Assembly: GCF_012720115.1 (NCBI RefSeq)
Contig: NZ_VNWN01000003.1
Coordinates: forward strand, 1 to 42,986
DNA from: Sneathiella chinensis
GTDB lineage: Bacteria > Pseudomonadota > Alphaproteobacteria > Sneathiellales > Sneathiellaceae
Direction: 5' to 3'
Length of the DNA stretch: 42,986 bases
Under the pieces are notes generated by a model. That model saw nothing but the letters and a program-made list of their open reading frames with translations. It ran no database searches and had not been told where the DNA came from. Shown here one piece after another: positions 32,815 through 42,984 of this stretch. Numbering within the stretch: position 1 is the stretch's first letter; each line of letters begins with the position of its first letter. The position numbers were made by a program, and so were the translations under genes.

Positions 32815-33942
32815 ATGAGTGTCAGACCCTATCGCGATATCATTCGCCGGAAATCACGCCAGATCAGCGTTGGAAACGTCTTGGTGGGGGGCGATGCCCC
32901 GATCACTGTTCAGACCATGACAAACACCCTGACCTCTGATCCGGTTGCCACCATCAAACAGATCCACGCGATCGAGGAGGCCGGGGCCGATATGGTCCGT
33001 GTTTCCTGTCCCGATGAGGCCAGCACAAAGGCCCTGAAGGAAATCGTTCGCGAGACCACGATCCCGATCATCGCCGATATCCATTTCCATTATCGCCGGG
33101 GGATCGAGGCCGCAGAGGCCGGGGCATCCTGTCTCAGAATCAATCCCGGGAATATCGGGTCTGCCGATCGGGTGCGCGAAGTGGTGCGGGCCGCAGTGGA
33201 CAATAACTGCTCCATGCGGATTGGCGTGAATGCGGGAAGCCTTGAAAAGGAACTTCTGGACAAATACGGCGAACCCTGCCCGGAAGCCATGGTGGAATCC
33301 GGCCTGAACCACGCCCGAATTCTGGAAGATAACGATTTCACCAATTTCAAGATCAGCGTGAAAGCGTCCGATGTGTTTCTGTCCGTTGCCGCCTATCAGG
33401 GGCTGGCCGAGGCTTGCGATTATCCTCTTCACCTTGGGATCACTGAGGCGGGCGGACTGACCTCGGGGACGGTTAAATCCTCCATCGGTCTTGGCATGCT
33501 GCTGTGGTCCGGTATTGGCGATACACTGCGTGTGTCCCTGTCCGCAGACCCGGTCGAGGAAGTGAAGGTCGGGTATGAAATCCTGAAAGGTCTGGGGCTG
33601 CGGCGGCGCGGTGTGACAATCATTTCCTGCCCGTCCTGTGCGCGTCAGGCCTTCCCGGTGATCCGTACCGTGGAAAAACTGGAAGAACGACTGGAGCATA
33701 TCTCCACCCCCATGACCCTGTCGATTATTGGCTGTGTGGTCAATGGCCCCGGCGAGGCCCGGGAGACCGATATTGGCCTGACAGGCGGCGGCAAGGGTAA
33801 TCACATGGTGTATCTGAGCGGCGTCACAGACCACAAGATTGATACGGACGGCATGGTTGACCATATCGTCGAGCTGGTGGAAAAGAAGGCCGAGGAACTG
33901 GAAGCCGCTGAGAAAAGCGAGCTTCTTGAAGCATCCTCCTGA
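32815..33942 (+). CDS. ispG: 4-hydroxy-3-methylbut-2-enyl diphosphate synthase
   Basis: This 375-residue GcpE enzyme of the MEP isoprenoid pathway has an N-terminal TIM barrel ([48 protein letters not shown]) and a C-terminal 4Fe-4S domain with ligands in SCPSCAR and [10 protein letters not shown]. It converts the cyclic diphosphate MEcPP to HMBPP. Only the ATG at 32815 matches the usual family N-terminus, yet no Shine-Dalgarno precedes it. The C-terminus has a short Glu/Lys-rich tail. hisS starts 38 bases downstream. Confidence 0.96.
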   Translation: MSVRPYRDIIRRKSRQISVGNVLVGGDAPITVQTMTNTLTSDPVATIKQIHAIEEAGADMVRVSCPDEASTKALKEIVRETTIPIIADIHFHYRRGIEAAEAGASCLRINPGNIGSADRVREVVRAAVDNNCSMRIGVNAGSLEKELLDKYGEPCPEAMVESGLNHARILEDNDFTNFKISVKASDVFLSVAAYQGLAEACDYPLHLGITEAGGLTSGTVKSSIGLGMLLWSGIGDTLRVSLSADPVEEVKVGYEILKGLGLRRRGVTIISCPSCARQAFPVIRTVEKLEERLEHISTPMTLSIIGCVVNGPGEARETDIGLTGGGKGNHMVYLSGVTDHKIDTDGMVDHIVELVEKKAEELEAAEKSELLEASS

Positions 33943-33979
33943 AACTGAAGAACAGAACGAAAAGAGCGGAGTAAAGAAC

Positions 33980-35224
33980 GTGTCACTGCCACAACCCGTA
34001 CGCGGTACCCATGACCTGTTACCTGAAGATTTCAGGCGCCATGCCCATGTGCGGAACACGGCGCGGGATATCGCAGCGCGTTTCGGCTATGCGGAAATGG
34101 CGACACCGATCTTTGAATTTACCGAAGTCTTTGCCCGGACCATGGGCGAAACCTCGGACGTGGTTTCCAAGGAAATGTATTCCTTTGAAGGCCGCAGCGG
34201 CGAGAGCATGACCCTCCGTCCGGAATATACGGCCGGGATTTGTCGCTCGTTCATCAGCAATGGCCTGCAGCAGAATGTGCCGTTCAAGGTGTTCGCCAAC
34301 GGCCCCATGTTCCGCTATGAACGCCCGCAGAAGGGACGTCAGCGCCAGTTCCACCAGATCGATATCGAATGCATTGGCGCCGCCGAGGCGAAGGCCGATG
34401 TGGAGGTCATTGCCCTTGGCGCAGCCATCCTGAAGGAACTGGGCGTGCTGGACAGTTGCAGCCTGCAACTGAACACCCTTGGTGACCGTGAAAGCCGTCA
34501 GGCTTACCGGGATGCGTTGGTCGAGTATTTCAGCGATTTCAAGGACAAGCTGTCCGAAGACAGTCTGGCCCGCTTGCACCGCAATCCGTTGCGGATTCTG
34601 GACAGCAAGGACAAGGGCGATCAGGCGCTTGTTGCAAACGCCCCGATCTTTACCGATTACCTGAACGACTATTCCACGGAATTCTTCGCCGAGGTTCTGG
34701 AAGGCCTTGATATGCTGGGCATCGGGTATGAACTGAACCGCCGCCTTGTGCGCGGACTGGACTACTACACCCACACCGCGTTCGAATTTGTGACCACCGA
34801 ACTGGGGTCGCAAGGGGCGGTGATTGCTGGTGGGCGGTATGATGGCCTGATCGAGGCGCTGGGCGGGAAGCCGACGCCGGGTATTGGCTGGGCCGGTGGT
34901 ATCGAGCGACTGGCTTTGCTGGCCCGGGATATTCCCGAAGGGCCCCGCCCCGTCGCCATTGTTCCTGTGGGGGCGGAAGCCGAGGCGGTGGCCTTGAAGC
35001 TGGCCCACGAACTGCGCCTTGAAGGGATCAGTGTTGAGATGGCGTTCAAGGGCAATGTGGGCAAGCGGATGAAGCGGGCCAACAAGCTGAACGCCCGTGC
35101 GGCCATCCTGATTGGTGAAGACGAACTGGTTCGGAATGCCTGTACGTTCCGGGATCTTGATCAGGGTACGCAGGAGGAAGTTCCCCTTTCCAGCCTGCGT
35201 GCAGCACTCTCAAACCTGGGGTAA
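33980..35224 (+). CDS. hisS: Histidyl-tRNA synthetase
   Basis: This class II synthetase has 414 residues when started at GTG 33980, with GGAG eight bases upstream. The N-terminus LPQPVRGTHDLLPED is the family hallmark. Motif 2 is MFRYERPQKGRQRQFHQIDIE; the His-specific signatures RGLDYYTHTAFEF and AGGRYDGLIEALGG follow, and motif 3 is GIGWAGGIERLAL. The anticodon-binding domain covers the last 90 residues. An in-frame ATG at 33839 lies within ispG and is rejected. The spacing to prfA is nine bases, so they form an operon. Confidence 0.96.
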   Translation: MSLPQPVRGTHDLLPEDFRRHAHVRNTARDIAARFGYAEMATPIFEFTEVFARTMGETSDVVSKEMYSFEGRSGESMTLRPEYTAGICRSFISNGLQQNVPFKVFANGPMFRYERPQKGRQRQFHQIDIECIGAAEAKADVEVIALGAAILKELGVLDSCSLQLNTLGDRESRQAYRDALVEYFSDFKDKLSEDSLARLHRNPLRILDSKDKGDQALVANAPIFTDYLNDYSTEFFAEVLEGLDMLGIGYELNRRLVRGLDYYTHTAFEFVTTELGSQGAVIAGGRYDGLIEALGGKPTPGIGWAGGIERLALLARDIPEGPRPVAIVPVGAEAEAVALKLAHELRLEGISVEMAFKGNVGKRMKRANKLNARAAILIGEDELVRNACTFRDLDQGTQEEVPLSSLRAALSNLG

Positions 35225-35233
35225 GGATAGAGG

Positions 35234-36322
35234 ATGCTGCCACAAGATAAACTCAAGATGATCCAGTCCCGCTATGAGGAGCTTGAAGCTGCCATGGCGG
35301 GGGAAATGGGCGATGTCGCCGCTGACGATTTCGTCAAGATGAGCCGGGAATATTCCGATCTGAAACCGGTTGTGGAAACCATTCAGAAATTCCGGGCGGC
35401 CGAATCCGAAATCACCGACCTGCAGGAGATGCTGGAGGCCGACGATACAGACGCGGAAATGCGCGAAATGGCGGAACTGGAACTTGAGGAGTTGCAGGCG
35501 TCCCTGCCGACGCTGGAACATGAAATCAAGATCCAGCTTCTGCCCAAGGATGATGCGGACGAAAAGAACGCCATTCTGGAATTGCGGGCCGGTACAGGCG
35601 GCGAGGAAGCGGCCCTGTTCGCCGGTGACCTGATGCGCATGTATCAACGCTATGCGGAAACCATGGGCTGGCGGTGCGAAACCATGTCCTATTCCGAATC
35701 CGATATGGGCGGCTGCAAGGAAGCGGTGGTCAAGGTTACGGGTCGGAATGTGTTCGCCAAACTGAAATTCGAGGCCGGGGTACACCGGGTGCAGCGGGTA
35801 CCGGAAACGGAAACCGGTGGCCGTATTCATACATCAGCCGCGACCGTTGCGGTTCTGCCGGAAGCCGAAGAAGTGGACGTCAAGATCGATGACAAGGACG
35901 TTCGCGTGGACATCTTCCGGGCCTCCGGTCCCGGCGGGCAGTCCGTGAACACGACAGACTCTGCGGTGCGCCTGACCCATATTCCGACCGGTATCGTGGT
36001 TCAGCAGCAGGACGAAAAATCCCAGCACAAGAACAAGGCCAAGGCCATGTCGGTCCTGCGCTCCCGTATCTATGAAGCGGAACGGGCGGCCAAGGCGGCG
36101 GCCCGCTCGGCGGATCGTAAAGGTCAGGTTGGCTCCGGCGATCGGTCAGAGCGGATCAGAACCTACAACTTCCCGCAAGGGCGCGTCACGGATCATCGCA
36201 TCAACCTGACACTGTACAAGCTGGACAAGGTTATGGCGGGCGAGGCGCTGGGCGAGGTTATTGATGCCCTGATTGCCGAGGAACAGGCCGCCATGCTGGC
36301 CGAGGTGGAAGGCAGCGTTTGA
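35234..36322 (+). CDS. prfA: Peptide chain release factor 1
   Basis: This 362-residue RF1 recognises UAA and UAG. The stop-codon-reading tripeptide is Pro-Glu-Thr in [15 protein letters not shown], at the place of PxT in other RF1 proteins, and the hydrolysis motif GGQ is at residues 234-236 ([15 protein letters not shown]). The N-terminal coiled region and the closing [18 protein letters not shown] match the family. prmC, which methylates the GGQ glutamine, follows four bases after the stop, so the enzyme and its substrate are encoded together. Confidence 0.97.
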   Translation: MLPQDKLKMIQSRYEELEAAMAGEMGDVAADDFVKMSREYSDLKPVVETIQKFRAAESEITDLQEMLEADDTDAEMREMAELELEELQASLPTLEHEIKIQLLPKDDADEKNAILELRAGTGGEEAALFAGDLMRMYQRYAETMGWRCETMSYSESDMGGCKEAVVKVTGRNVFAKLKFEAGVHRVQRVPETETGGRIHTSAATVAVLPEAEEVDVKIDDKDVRVDIFRASGPGGQSVNTTDSAVRLTHIPTGIVVQQQDEKSQHKNKAKAMSVLRSRIYEAERAAKAAARSADRKGQVGSGDRSERIRTYNFPQGRVTDHRINLTLYKLDKVMAGEALGEVIDALIAEEQAAMLAEVEGSV

Positions 36323-36326
36323 TCGC

Positions 36327-37181
36327 ATGAGCCTGACCCTGCAGCAAGCCCTGATGGAGGGAACGAGCCGTCTGCGCGAGGCGGGCATTGAAACGGCCCG
36401 GTTGGATGCCGGTATCCTGTTGGTGCATGTGCTGGGGCAGGACCGCGAAATCCTGTACAGGGCGCCGGAACAAGAGCTTTCGAGTGAAGAGCTTGACCGG
36501 TTCCGTCAATTGATTGACCGCCGGGTGGATCGCGAGCCGGTTTCCCATCTGATCGGACGCCGGGAATTCTGGAGCCGGGAATTTCATGTGGACAGCCGGG
36601 TTCTGGACCCTCGGCCGGATAGTGAAACACTGATTGCTGCCGCGCTGGAATTCGCGGCGGGACAGGGGCCGGTTGAGAAAATTCTGGATCTTGGTACCGG
36701 CAGTGGCTGCCTGCTTTTGACGCTGCTGGCGGAACTGCCGGGCACCACTGGCACCGGTGTTGATATCAGCGCCGAGGCGTTGGAGGTCACCCGCAAGAAT
36801 GTGGCTCTTCTCGGGCTTGAAGCGCGCACCACCTTGTTGCAGGGCCGCTGGTTCGAGCCCGTGACAGGGCAGTTTGATCTGGTCATCAGCAATCCGCCCT
36901 ATATTGAAACGGACGACATCGCCCGGTTGCAGGAAGAGGTGCGCCGGTTTGAGCCTTTGGGAGCGCTGGATGGCGGGCCGGATGGTCTGGATTGCTACCG
37001 CAAGATCATCGGGCAGTTGAAATCATATCTGGCCGATCGGGGGATGGTGATTTTCGAGGTTGGCGCCGGACAGGCCGATGACGTCGGGGAACTGTTGTCT
37101 TCTGCCGGTTTTACCACAATCCGGGTTCACGATGATCTTTCCGGTATCGGGCGGTGTGTGAGCGCCGTTTGCAAAAAGTGA
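36327..37181 (+). CDS. prmC: Release factor glutamine methyltransferase
   Basis: This 284-residue PrmC/HemK N5-glutamine methyltransferase has a helical N-terminal domain that binds the release factor (residues about 1-85), the SAM motif ILDLGTGSGCLLLTLL, and the glutamine-binding NPPY in VISNPPYIETDDI. It methylates the GGQ glutamine of RF1 and RF2. ATG 36327 is right after the prfA stop; the in-frame start at 36273 lies within prfA and is rejected. Confidence 0.96.
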   Translation: MSLTLQQALMEGTSRLREAGIETARLDAGILLVHVLGQDREILYRAPEQELSSEELDRFRQLIDRRVDREPVSHLIGRREFWSREFHVDSRVLDPRPDSETLIAAALEFAAGQGPVEKILDLGTGSGCLLLTLLAELPGTTGTGVDISAEALEVTRKNVALLGLEARTTLLQGRWFEPVTGQFDLVISNPPYIETDDIARLQEEVRRFEPLGALDGGPDGLDCYRKIIGQLKSYLADRGMVIFEVGAGQADDVGELLSSAGFTTIRVHDDLSGIGRCVSAVCKK

Positions 37182-37221
37182 TTTTTTGAAAAAAACAGTT
37201 GGAAATTCCGTAAAGCGGGGT

Positions 37222-37262
37222 TAGGGTCGTTAACAGATTGAGCGTTAAGCGCACCGACCCTA
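37222..37262. repeat. Two-part inverted repeat between prmC and DUF4167
   Basis: TAGGGTCG (37222-37229) pairs with CGACCCTA (37255-37262), and inside it TTAAC pairs with GTTAA (37230-37234 with 37244-37248). No T-run follows directly. The 232-base gap holds nothing else recognisable. Confidence 0.4.
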
Positions 37263-37413
37263 GAGCGGTCAGAGATCTTTTTTAACTGAAAACCAGACCT
37301 CACTTCCTCAGATGGATCAACATCTGTGTGTCATATTGGGTACTTCTCAATCAACATAAAAGAAGCGGTCCGGTCGACCTATTAAAAACAATACAGATGG
37401 ATTCGATGGAATA

Positions 37414-38106
37414 ATGCGAGTTAGCGGCAACAGGCGGACCCGTGGGGGTCGATCCAGTTCCGGGAATGGCCGATCCGGGTCTTCCGGTGGTCGGAGCGGA
37501 TCAGGCGGAAACCGGCGTACGAATAACGGGAACCGCAGTTACGACAGTAATGGTCCCGATGGGAAAATCCGGGGAACTGCCACGCAGGTCTACGACAAAT
37601 ATGTCGCCCTTGGCCGGGACGCGCAAACGTCCGGTGATCGTGTCGCTGCGGAAAACTACTATCAGCATGCCGAGCATTATTTCCGGATCATGCTGGCCAA
37701 CAATCTGGTAAAGCCGGAGCGGCAACCCTCTGAACCATCGGGCGCCTCTCAGACAGATGACAGCCCCGCACAGGAAGATCATTCCTCCTCTGCAAGTGAT
37801 CAGACGCAGGATCATTCCGACGAGGATACCAGCGATCGGAACGATGACGCTGATGACGATCAGGACACAGATACATCCACCGAGGATGAGGTTCAGGTTC
37901 AGCCGGTTCTGGATTTGTCCAGCGAACAGCCCGACCCGACCCATGACGACGGCGATGAAGACGGTTCCGAAAACAGCGATCTGGATGCGGCAGACGATGA
38001 TACACCGCCGAAAACCAAGCGTCGTGTCAGCCGGACGCGCACCCTGCGCCGCCGCACCAGCAAGCGAAACGCCGGTGCCGAAGATGCGGACACACCCGCC
38101 GAGTAA
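37414..38106 (+). CDS. DUF4167 protein with Arg/Gly/Ser-rich head and acidic tail
   Basis: This 230-residue protein has three unlike parts. Residues 1-45 are Arg, Gly, Ser and Asn rich and strongly basic. Residues about 50-100 form the conserved DUF4167 core with GKIRGTATQVYDKYVALGRDAQTSGDRVAAENYYQHAEHYFRIM, which resembles a small helical repeat. Residues 105-195 are Asp/Glu/Ser/Gln rich and probably disordered, and the end is again basic (KTKRRVSRTRTLRRRTSKR). DUF4167 is an alphaproteobacterial family often located between prmC and clpB. The RG-rich head suggests nucleic-acid or ribosome binding, which is only inference. Confidence 0.92.
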   Translation: MRVSGNRRTRGGRSSSGNGRSGSSGGRSGSGGNRRTNNGNRSYDSNGPDGKIRGTATQVYDKYVALGRDAQTSGDRVAAENYYQHAEHYFRIMLANNLVKPERQPSEPSGASQTDDSPAQEDHSSSASDQTQDHSDEDTSDRNDDADDDQDTDTSTEDEVQVQPVLDLSSEQPDPTHDDGDEDGSENSDLDAADDDTPPKTKRRVSRTRTLRRRTSKRNAGAEDADTPAE

Positions 38107-38141
38107 GTTTTCTGAACGCGGATTGTGATCCTTACCAAAAC

Positions 38142-38181
38142 AAAAAAAGCCTGACCGTTTTCTGCGTGTCAGGCTTTTTTT
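38142..38181 (+). terminator. Intrinsic terminator after DUF4167
   Basis: A 14-bp stem, AAAAAAAGCCTGAC with GTCAGGCTTTTTTT, and a 12-base loop. It ends in seven T and separates the prmC/DUF4167 unit from clpB. Confidence 0.92.
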
Positions 38182-38246
38182 GTGTCTGCAGGAAACCATG
38201 CTCCGGGGGCGGCGGGAAAGGAACACTGGACGAGGGGCGGTTTGAT

Positions 38247-38274
38247 CTTGCAAAATGAAAAGAGGACCCCAAAT
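38247..38274 (+). promoter_or_regulatory. Candidate heat-shock (sigma-32/RpoH) promoter of clpB
   Basis: CTTGCAA (38247-38253) and CCCCAAAT (38267-38274), separated by 13 bases, match the sigma-32 pattern CTTGAAA - 11 to 16 bases - CCCCATNT at nearly all positions. It lies about 107 bases before the clpB start, after the terminator of the previous gene. Confidence 0.68.
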
Positions 38275-38380
38275 CTAGAACAAGGAAGCCGCTGGTCGGG
38301 TCCTGGGTGCCGATTGCCTCTTTTGGGATCGGGATGCGGATTGCGCAATGGAAACAGCGGTCTATGTGTCGAGGACGAGC

Positions 38381-40969
38381 ATGGATTTTGAAAAATATAC
38401 AGATCGGTCACGTGGCTTTATTCAGGCTGCACAGACAATTGCCCTTCGGGAAAATCACCAACAACTGACACCGGAACATGTGCTGAAAGCCCTGCTGGAT
38501 GACAAGGAAGGTCTGGCCGCGGGTTTGATTGCCAAGGCGGGCGGGGACCCGGACGGTATCCTGCAGGCTGTGGATGTGGCGCTGGGTAAATTGCCCAAGG
38601 TCACGGGAAGCGGGGCGGGACAGCTCAGCATTACACCTGCGCTGGCGCGTCTTTTTCAGGCCGCCGAAAAAGTCTCGGAGAAAGCCGGGGACAGCTATGT
38701 CACGGCGGAACGCCTTCTTCTTGCGCTTGTTCTGGAAACCGGAACCGATGCCCATACGGCCTTGGCCAATGGTGGCATCACGGCCAACAACCTGAATGCG
38801 GCGATCAACGACCTTCGCAAGGGGCGGACCGCCGACAGTCCCGGCGCGGAAGGGGGCTATGATGCTCTCAAGAAATATGCGCGGGACCTGACCGAGGAAG
38901 CCCAGAAGGGGAAACTTGACCCGGTGATCGGCCGCGACGAGGAAATTCGCCGGACGGTACAGGTCTTGTCACGCCGCACCAAGAACAACCCGGTCCTGAT
39001 CGGGGAGCCCGGGGTGGGTAAAACCGCCATCGTGGAAGGGCTGGCTCTGCGGATCGTCAACGGGGATGTGCCGGAAAGCCTGAAAGACAAGAAACTGATG
39101 TCTCTGGATCTGGGGCAGTTGATTGCCGGTGCAAAATTCCGGGGTGAATTTGAGGAACGGCTGAAATCGGTCCTGTCCGAGGTTACCGCCCTTGAAGGGC
39201 AGGTTATCCTGTTCATTGACGAATTGCATACGCTGGTTGGGGCCGGGGCCGCAGAAGGTTCCATGGATGCCTCCAACCTGTTGAAACCTGCCTTGGCGCG
39301 GGGCGAACTGCATTGCGTCGGCGCCACAACGCTGGATGAGTATCGCAAATATATCGAGAAGGATGCGGCGCTTGCCCGGCGCTTCCAGTCTGTCTTTGTA
39401 TCCGAGCCAACGGTTGAGGATACCATCTCCATTCTTCGCGGCCTGAAAGAGAAATACGAGCTTCACCATGGTGTGCAGATTTCCGACGGTGCCCTTGTGG
39501 CTGCGGCGACCCTCTCCAACCGCTATATCACGGATCGGTTCCTGCCGGACAAGGCCATTGACCTTGTGGACGAGGCCGCCAGCCGTAGGCGTATGGAGGT
39601 CGACAGCAAGCCCGAGGAAGTGGATGAGCTGGACCGGAAAATCCTTCAGATGAAGATCGAGGCCTCCGCCCTTGAAAAGGAAAAGGACAAGGCATCGCAG
39701 GATCGGCTTGAAAAACTGAAAGCCGAGCTGATCAGTCTTGAGAAGAAATCTGCCGACCTGACCGAGCTTTGGCGGCAGGAGAAGGAAAAACTCCATTCCG
39801 CCCAGCAGATCAAGGAGAAGCTGGAGCAGGCCCGGAATGAACTGGCGAACTGCCAGCGCAAAGGGGATCTTCAAAGAGCCGGGGAATTGGCCTATGGCCT
39901 GATCCCGGGTCTTGAAAAGCAATTGTCCGAAGCCGAGGAAACCGAGAATTCCTCTCTGGTGAAGGAAAGCGTCAAGGAAGACGACATTGCCGGCGTTGTC
40001 TCTCGTTGGACCGGTATTCCGGTCGACAAGATGCTGTCCGGGGAGCGTGAAAAGCTGCTCAACATGGAAAGCCAGTTGAGAGGACGGGTTATTGGTCAGG
40101 AAGAGGCCTTGAAAGCCGTTTCCAATGCGGTGCGCCGTGCCCGTGCGGGGCTGCAGGACCAGAACCGGCCCATTGGTTCGTTCCTGTTTCTGGGGCCGAC
40201 CGGTGTTGGTAAGACGGAACTGACCAAGGCGCTGGCGGAATTCCTGTTCGATGACGAGCATGCCCTGCTGCGGATTGACATGTCCGAGTATATGGAGAAA
40301 CACAGTGTCGCCCGCCTGATCGGTGCCCCTCCGGGTTATGTGGGGTATGATCAGGGCGGCGTTGTCACCGAGGCGGTCCGGCGGCGGCCCTATCAGGTCA
40401 TCCTGTTCGATGAGGTGGAAAAGGCCCACCCGGATGTCTTTAACGTGTTGCTGCAGGTGCTGGATGATGGGCGCCTGACCGATGGTCAGGGCCGGACCGT
40501 AGATTTCAAGAATACGGTGATCATTCTGACTTCCAACCTTGGTAGTGAATTCCTGGGCGGCGACAATGATGCGGATGACCCGCTGGTTCAGGCCAAGGTG
40601 ATGGAGGTGGTTCGGTCTGCCTTCCGACCTGAATTCCTGAACCGGTTGGATGAGCAGATTATTTTCCATCGCCTGAAGCGCGAAGATATGGATGGGATCG
40701 TCCAGATCCAGCTTGGCAATCTGGTCAAGCTGCTGGAAGACCGACAGATTACCCTTGAGCTGGACAAGTCTGCCAGTGACTGGCTGGCAGAGCGGGGCTT
40801 TGATCCGGTTTACGGGGCACGGCCCCTGAAGCGGGTGATCCAGAAGTATCTGCAAAACCCCCTTGCCAATCTGGTCTTGGAAGGCCGGGTGGGGGACGGG
40901 GATACCGTCACCATTACAGGCGGGGAAGATGGTTTGCTGATCAATGGTCAGCAGGCCGAAGCCGCCTGA
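38381..40969 (+). CDS. clpB: Protein disaggregase ClpB
   Basis: This 862-residue Hsp100 chaperone resolves protein aggregates together with DnaK. An N-terminal Clp repeat domain (about 1-145) is followed by the first AAA+ module with Walker A GEPGVGKT at 208-215, the coiled-coil M-domain at about 400-525 ([19 protein letters not shown]), and the second AAA+ module with GPTGVGKT from residue 605. Pore loops include [11 protein letters not shown] and [14 protein letters not shown] precedes ATG 38381 at the right distance; the upstream in-frame start at 38348 is not supported. The heat-shock promoter above fits its role. Confidence 0.97.
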   Translation: MDFEKYTDRSRGFIQAAQTIALRENHQQLTPEHVLKALLDDKEGLAAGLIAKAGGDPDGILQAVDVALGKLPKVTGSGAGQLSITPALARLFQAAEKVSEKAGDSYVTAERLLLALVLETGTDAHTALANGGITANNLNAAINDLRKGRTADSPGAEGGYDALKKYARDLTEEAQKGKLDPVIGRDEEIRRTVQVLSRRTKNNPVLIGEPGVGKTAIVEGLALRIVNGDVPESLKDKKLMSLDLGQLIAGAKFRGEFEERLKSVLSEVTALEGQVILFIDELHTLVGAGAAEGSMDASNLLKPALARGELHCVGATTLDEYRKYIEKDAALARRFQSVFVSEPTVEDTISILRGLKEKYELHHGVQISDGALVAAATLSNRYITDRFLPDKAIDLVDEAASRRRMEVDSKPEEVDELDRKILQMKIEASALEKEKDKASQDRLEKLKAELISLEKKSADLTELWRQEKEKLHSAQQIKEKLEQARNELANCQRKGDLQRAGELAYGLIPGLEKQLSEAEETENSSLVKESVKEDDIAGVVSRWTGIPVDKMLSGEREKLLNMESQLRGRVIGQEEALKAVSNAVRRARAGLQDQNRPIGSFLFLGPTGVGKTELTKALAEFLFDDEHALLRIDMSEYMEKHSVARLIGAPPGYVGYDQGGVVTEAVRRRPYQVILFDEVEKAHPDVFNVLLQVLDDGRLTDGQGRTVDFKNTVIILTSNLGSEFLGGDNDADDPLVQAKVMEVVRSAFRPEFLNRLDEQIIFHRLKREDMDGIVQIQLGNLVKLLEDRQITLELDKSASDWLAERGFDPVYGARPLKRVIQKYLQNPLANLVLEGRVGDGDTVTITGGEDGLLINGQQAEAA

Positions 40970-40997
40970 TCCTCCGGGACGTCATGCTATAAACAGG

Positions 40998-41025
40998 AAA
41001 GGCGGCCACTGGCCGCCTTTCTTTT
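40998..41025 (+). terminator. Intrinsic terminator after clpB
   Basis: AAAGGCGGCC and GGCCGCCTTT form a 10-bp stem with loop ACT, followed by C and five T, 28 bases past the clpB stop. Confidence 0.9.
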
Positions 41026-41053
41026 TGCTTGTATCGGGTCTGTGCCTGACGGA

Positions 41054-42490
41054 TCAGTCCAGTCCGGCAATCCGTGTTTCCAGCGGCAGGCTGGCCACGG
41101 CCTGATCGACGGTGCCAATATGGTCGCGGAAGGCGGCCAGCATTTTTCCGCCCAGCTTGCGACCTGCCGGCAGTTTGACAGACAGCGGGTTGATCTGGCG
41201 GCCGTTCTTGTGCACTTCATAATGCAGATGGGGGCCGGTTGACCGACCGGTAGAACCCACATAGCCAATGATTTGTCCCTGCTTCACGCGGGAGCCGTTG
41301 CGAATGCCCTTGGCAAAGCCCTTCATATGGGCATAGGCCGTCTTGTATTCGGATGTGTGGCGAATGCGAACATAGTTGCCATAGCCGCCATTCCGTCCAG
41401 CCATTTCAATCACGCCATTACCGGCAGCCATGATCGGCGTTCCGGGAGGGGCTCCGAAATCGGCACCCTTGTGCATCTTGGTGTAACCAAGGATGGGGTG
41501 TTTGCGTTTGCCAAACCGGGATGTCAGTCGCGCCCCGTCAATGGGGGTCCGCATCAGGGTCTTGCGAACGCTGTGACCCTTTTCGTTGTAATAGTCGGTA
41601 AATCCGTCATCGGATGTCTTGAACTGGTAAAGGGCGATCTTCTCGCCGCTCAGGGTCATGGACGCCCACTGGATCTCGCCTTCCTTCAGCGGACGGCCAG
41701 CATCATCGACAAAGCGTTCGAAATAAACCTCGAAGCTGTCGCCCGCCTGAATTTCACGCTGGAAGTCCACGTCGTAACTGAAGATACGGATCAGGTCCAG
41801 AATGGTCTTGGTGGGAACGCCGGCATTGCGGGCGGACAGGAACAGCGAGTTTTCGATGCTGCCGCCGGCGCGCGTCATGATCTTCTCAAGATCAATCTTG
41901 GTTTCCTTGGCCTCGAAGCTGTCATCCGGTGTGCGGTAGGCGCCGACCTGAAGATCCACATCCTGACTGAGTGAAACACTGACCAGTTGGCCAATGGTGC
42001 CTTCGCTCGCAGTATCAATCCCGTTTTCGTTCTTGAAGGACAGGGTGATGTCCTGCCCGACCTTCAGACGCCGGGGGTCAAAAACCTCGGACAGGGCGGT
42101 AATGGCTTCATGGCTTTCCTGCTGCGAGGCGCCCGCCTTGGTCAGGACCTTGATCAGGGTGTCCCCTTTGTCGACAGACACAGTCTTTTCCAACTCGATC
42201 GGCTCAGCCGGTGTCGTGTTGGTAAAGGGTGTGTTGTTCTGGTCAAGGGTTGCCTTCGGATCGGCCATGGCGAGAACCATATCCGTTGATCCGTTCGCCA
42301 CTGTGCCGTTTGTATCGGCTGTATTGACATAGTCGGTATTGGCCGGGCTGGAATGAGCCGAACCATCATCCATAAGCAGATTGACTGCAAGTCCGCCGAG
42401 GAGGGCTCCGCTTACGATTGCAATAGACGGGATAAATATGGATTTTCCCCTCTTTTTGTTAAGTCCTGGAATCTTTGGTTTTTTATTCAC
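41054..42490 (-). CDS. M23-family (LytM) murein endopeptidase with a single membrane anchor
   Basis: This 478-residue protein resembles MepM/NlpD-type envelope peptidases. A short basic N-terminus is followed by one membrane helix (about residues 18-40). A low-complexity Thr/Asn-rich linker follows, then an OapA/LysM-like region (VSVDKGDTLIKVLTKAGAS, LKVGQDITLSF) and a middle domain. The catalytic M23 domain at about residues 325-440 has zinc ligands His340 and Asp344 (MHKGADFG) and the HLH motif at 421-423 (GPHLHYEVH). With all ligands present it is probably an active D,D-endopeptidase acting on peptidoglycan cross-links. Confidence 0.93.
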   Translation of the reverse strand: MNKKPKIPGLNKKRGKSIFIPSIAIVSGALLGGLAVNLLMDDGSAHSSPANTDYVNTADTNGTVANGSTDMVLAMADPKATLDQNNTPFTNTTPAEPIELEKTVSVDKGDTLIKVLTKAGASQQESHEAITALSEVFDPRRLKVGQDITLSFKNENGIDTASEGTIGQLVSVSLSQDVDLQVGAYRTPDDSFEAKETKIDLEKIMTRAGGSIENSLFLSARNAGVPTKTILDLIRIFSYDVDFQREIQAGDSFEVYFERFVDDAGRPLKEGEIQWASMTLSGEKIALYQFKTSDDGFTDYYNEKGHSVRKTLMRTPIDGARLTSRFGKRKHPILGYTKMHKGADFGAPPGTPIMAAGNGVIEMAGRNGGYGNYVRIRHTSEYKTAYAHMKGFAKGIRNGSRVKQGQIIGYVGSTGRSTGPHLHYEVHKNGRQINPLSVKLPAGRKLGGKMLAAFRDHIGTVDQAVASLPLETRIAGLD

Positions 42491-42955
42491 GGATTAAACC
42501 ACCGAACACCTGGCCGGAAAAATGGCCTGTTAACTATATAAATACTGGCCCGAACAATGAGCTTAGAGGCCACTTTTGTCAAGTTTTCCTCTATATTCTG
42601 TTAATGTGCCATAAATATGGTGGCCTGTGTCACGATCAAGGTTTTCCGGCTCCCCGGATGGGGCTGCCCCACTTTATTATAAAGGGGCTGTGAAGGTGCC
42701 GGTTTTTCGCCCCCCTTTTTTAGCGCCTCAATTGCCCTCGATTCACTCGATTTGGGGGAGGGGAGAGGGAGCATGGTCCTTTTTCCCCTGTTTCCCGGGT
42801 ATGATTCAGTGCCCTAGCTGGAAAGTTGAATGGGATTTCTGGGTATTTTCTCTTTTGGATCATTCAGGGCGGGGTTTTATTCCGATGCAAAAGAGCAGTA
42901 TTCAGCCCCTTTGAGAGGCTTTTTCAAAAAATTGTAAGAATTTCCAAAAAAGGGT
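42491..42955. other. Gene-poor region upstream of the terminal promoter
   Basis: No supported gene or RNA is seen in these 465 bases. The left end must hold the promoter of the M23 gene, but no hexamers stand out. There are several homopolymer G and C runs near 42640-42780, and A/T-rich tracts from about 42920, which could act as an UP element for the promoter that follows. Confidence 0.4.
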
Positions 42956-42984
42956 TTGACGGTTTGGGGGGGAGGGCCTATAAA
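42956..42984 (+). promoter_or_regulatory. Strong sigma-70-type promoter at the window edge
   Basis: TTGACG (42956-42961), exactly 17 bases, then TATAAA (42979-42984): ten of twelve consensus positions at ideal spacing. A-rich tracts lie just upstream. The transcript begins outside the window; such strong isolated promoters after a long gene-free stretch often serve rRNA operons. Confidence 0.6.

Noticed and set aside
38969-40855. A 628-codon minus-strand frame opposite clpB
   Set aside because: It mirrors the ClpB codons; no domain, ribosome site or promoter supports it.
42627-42914. A 95-codon plus-strand frame in the last gene-free region
   Set aside because: It has no ribosome site, odd composition (Pro, Phe, Trp, Ser) and no recognisable domain.
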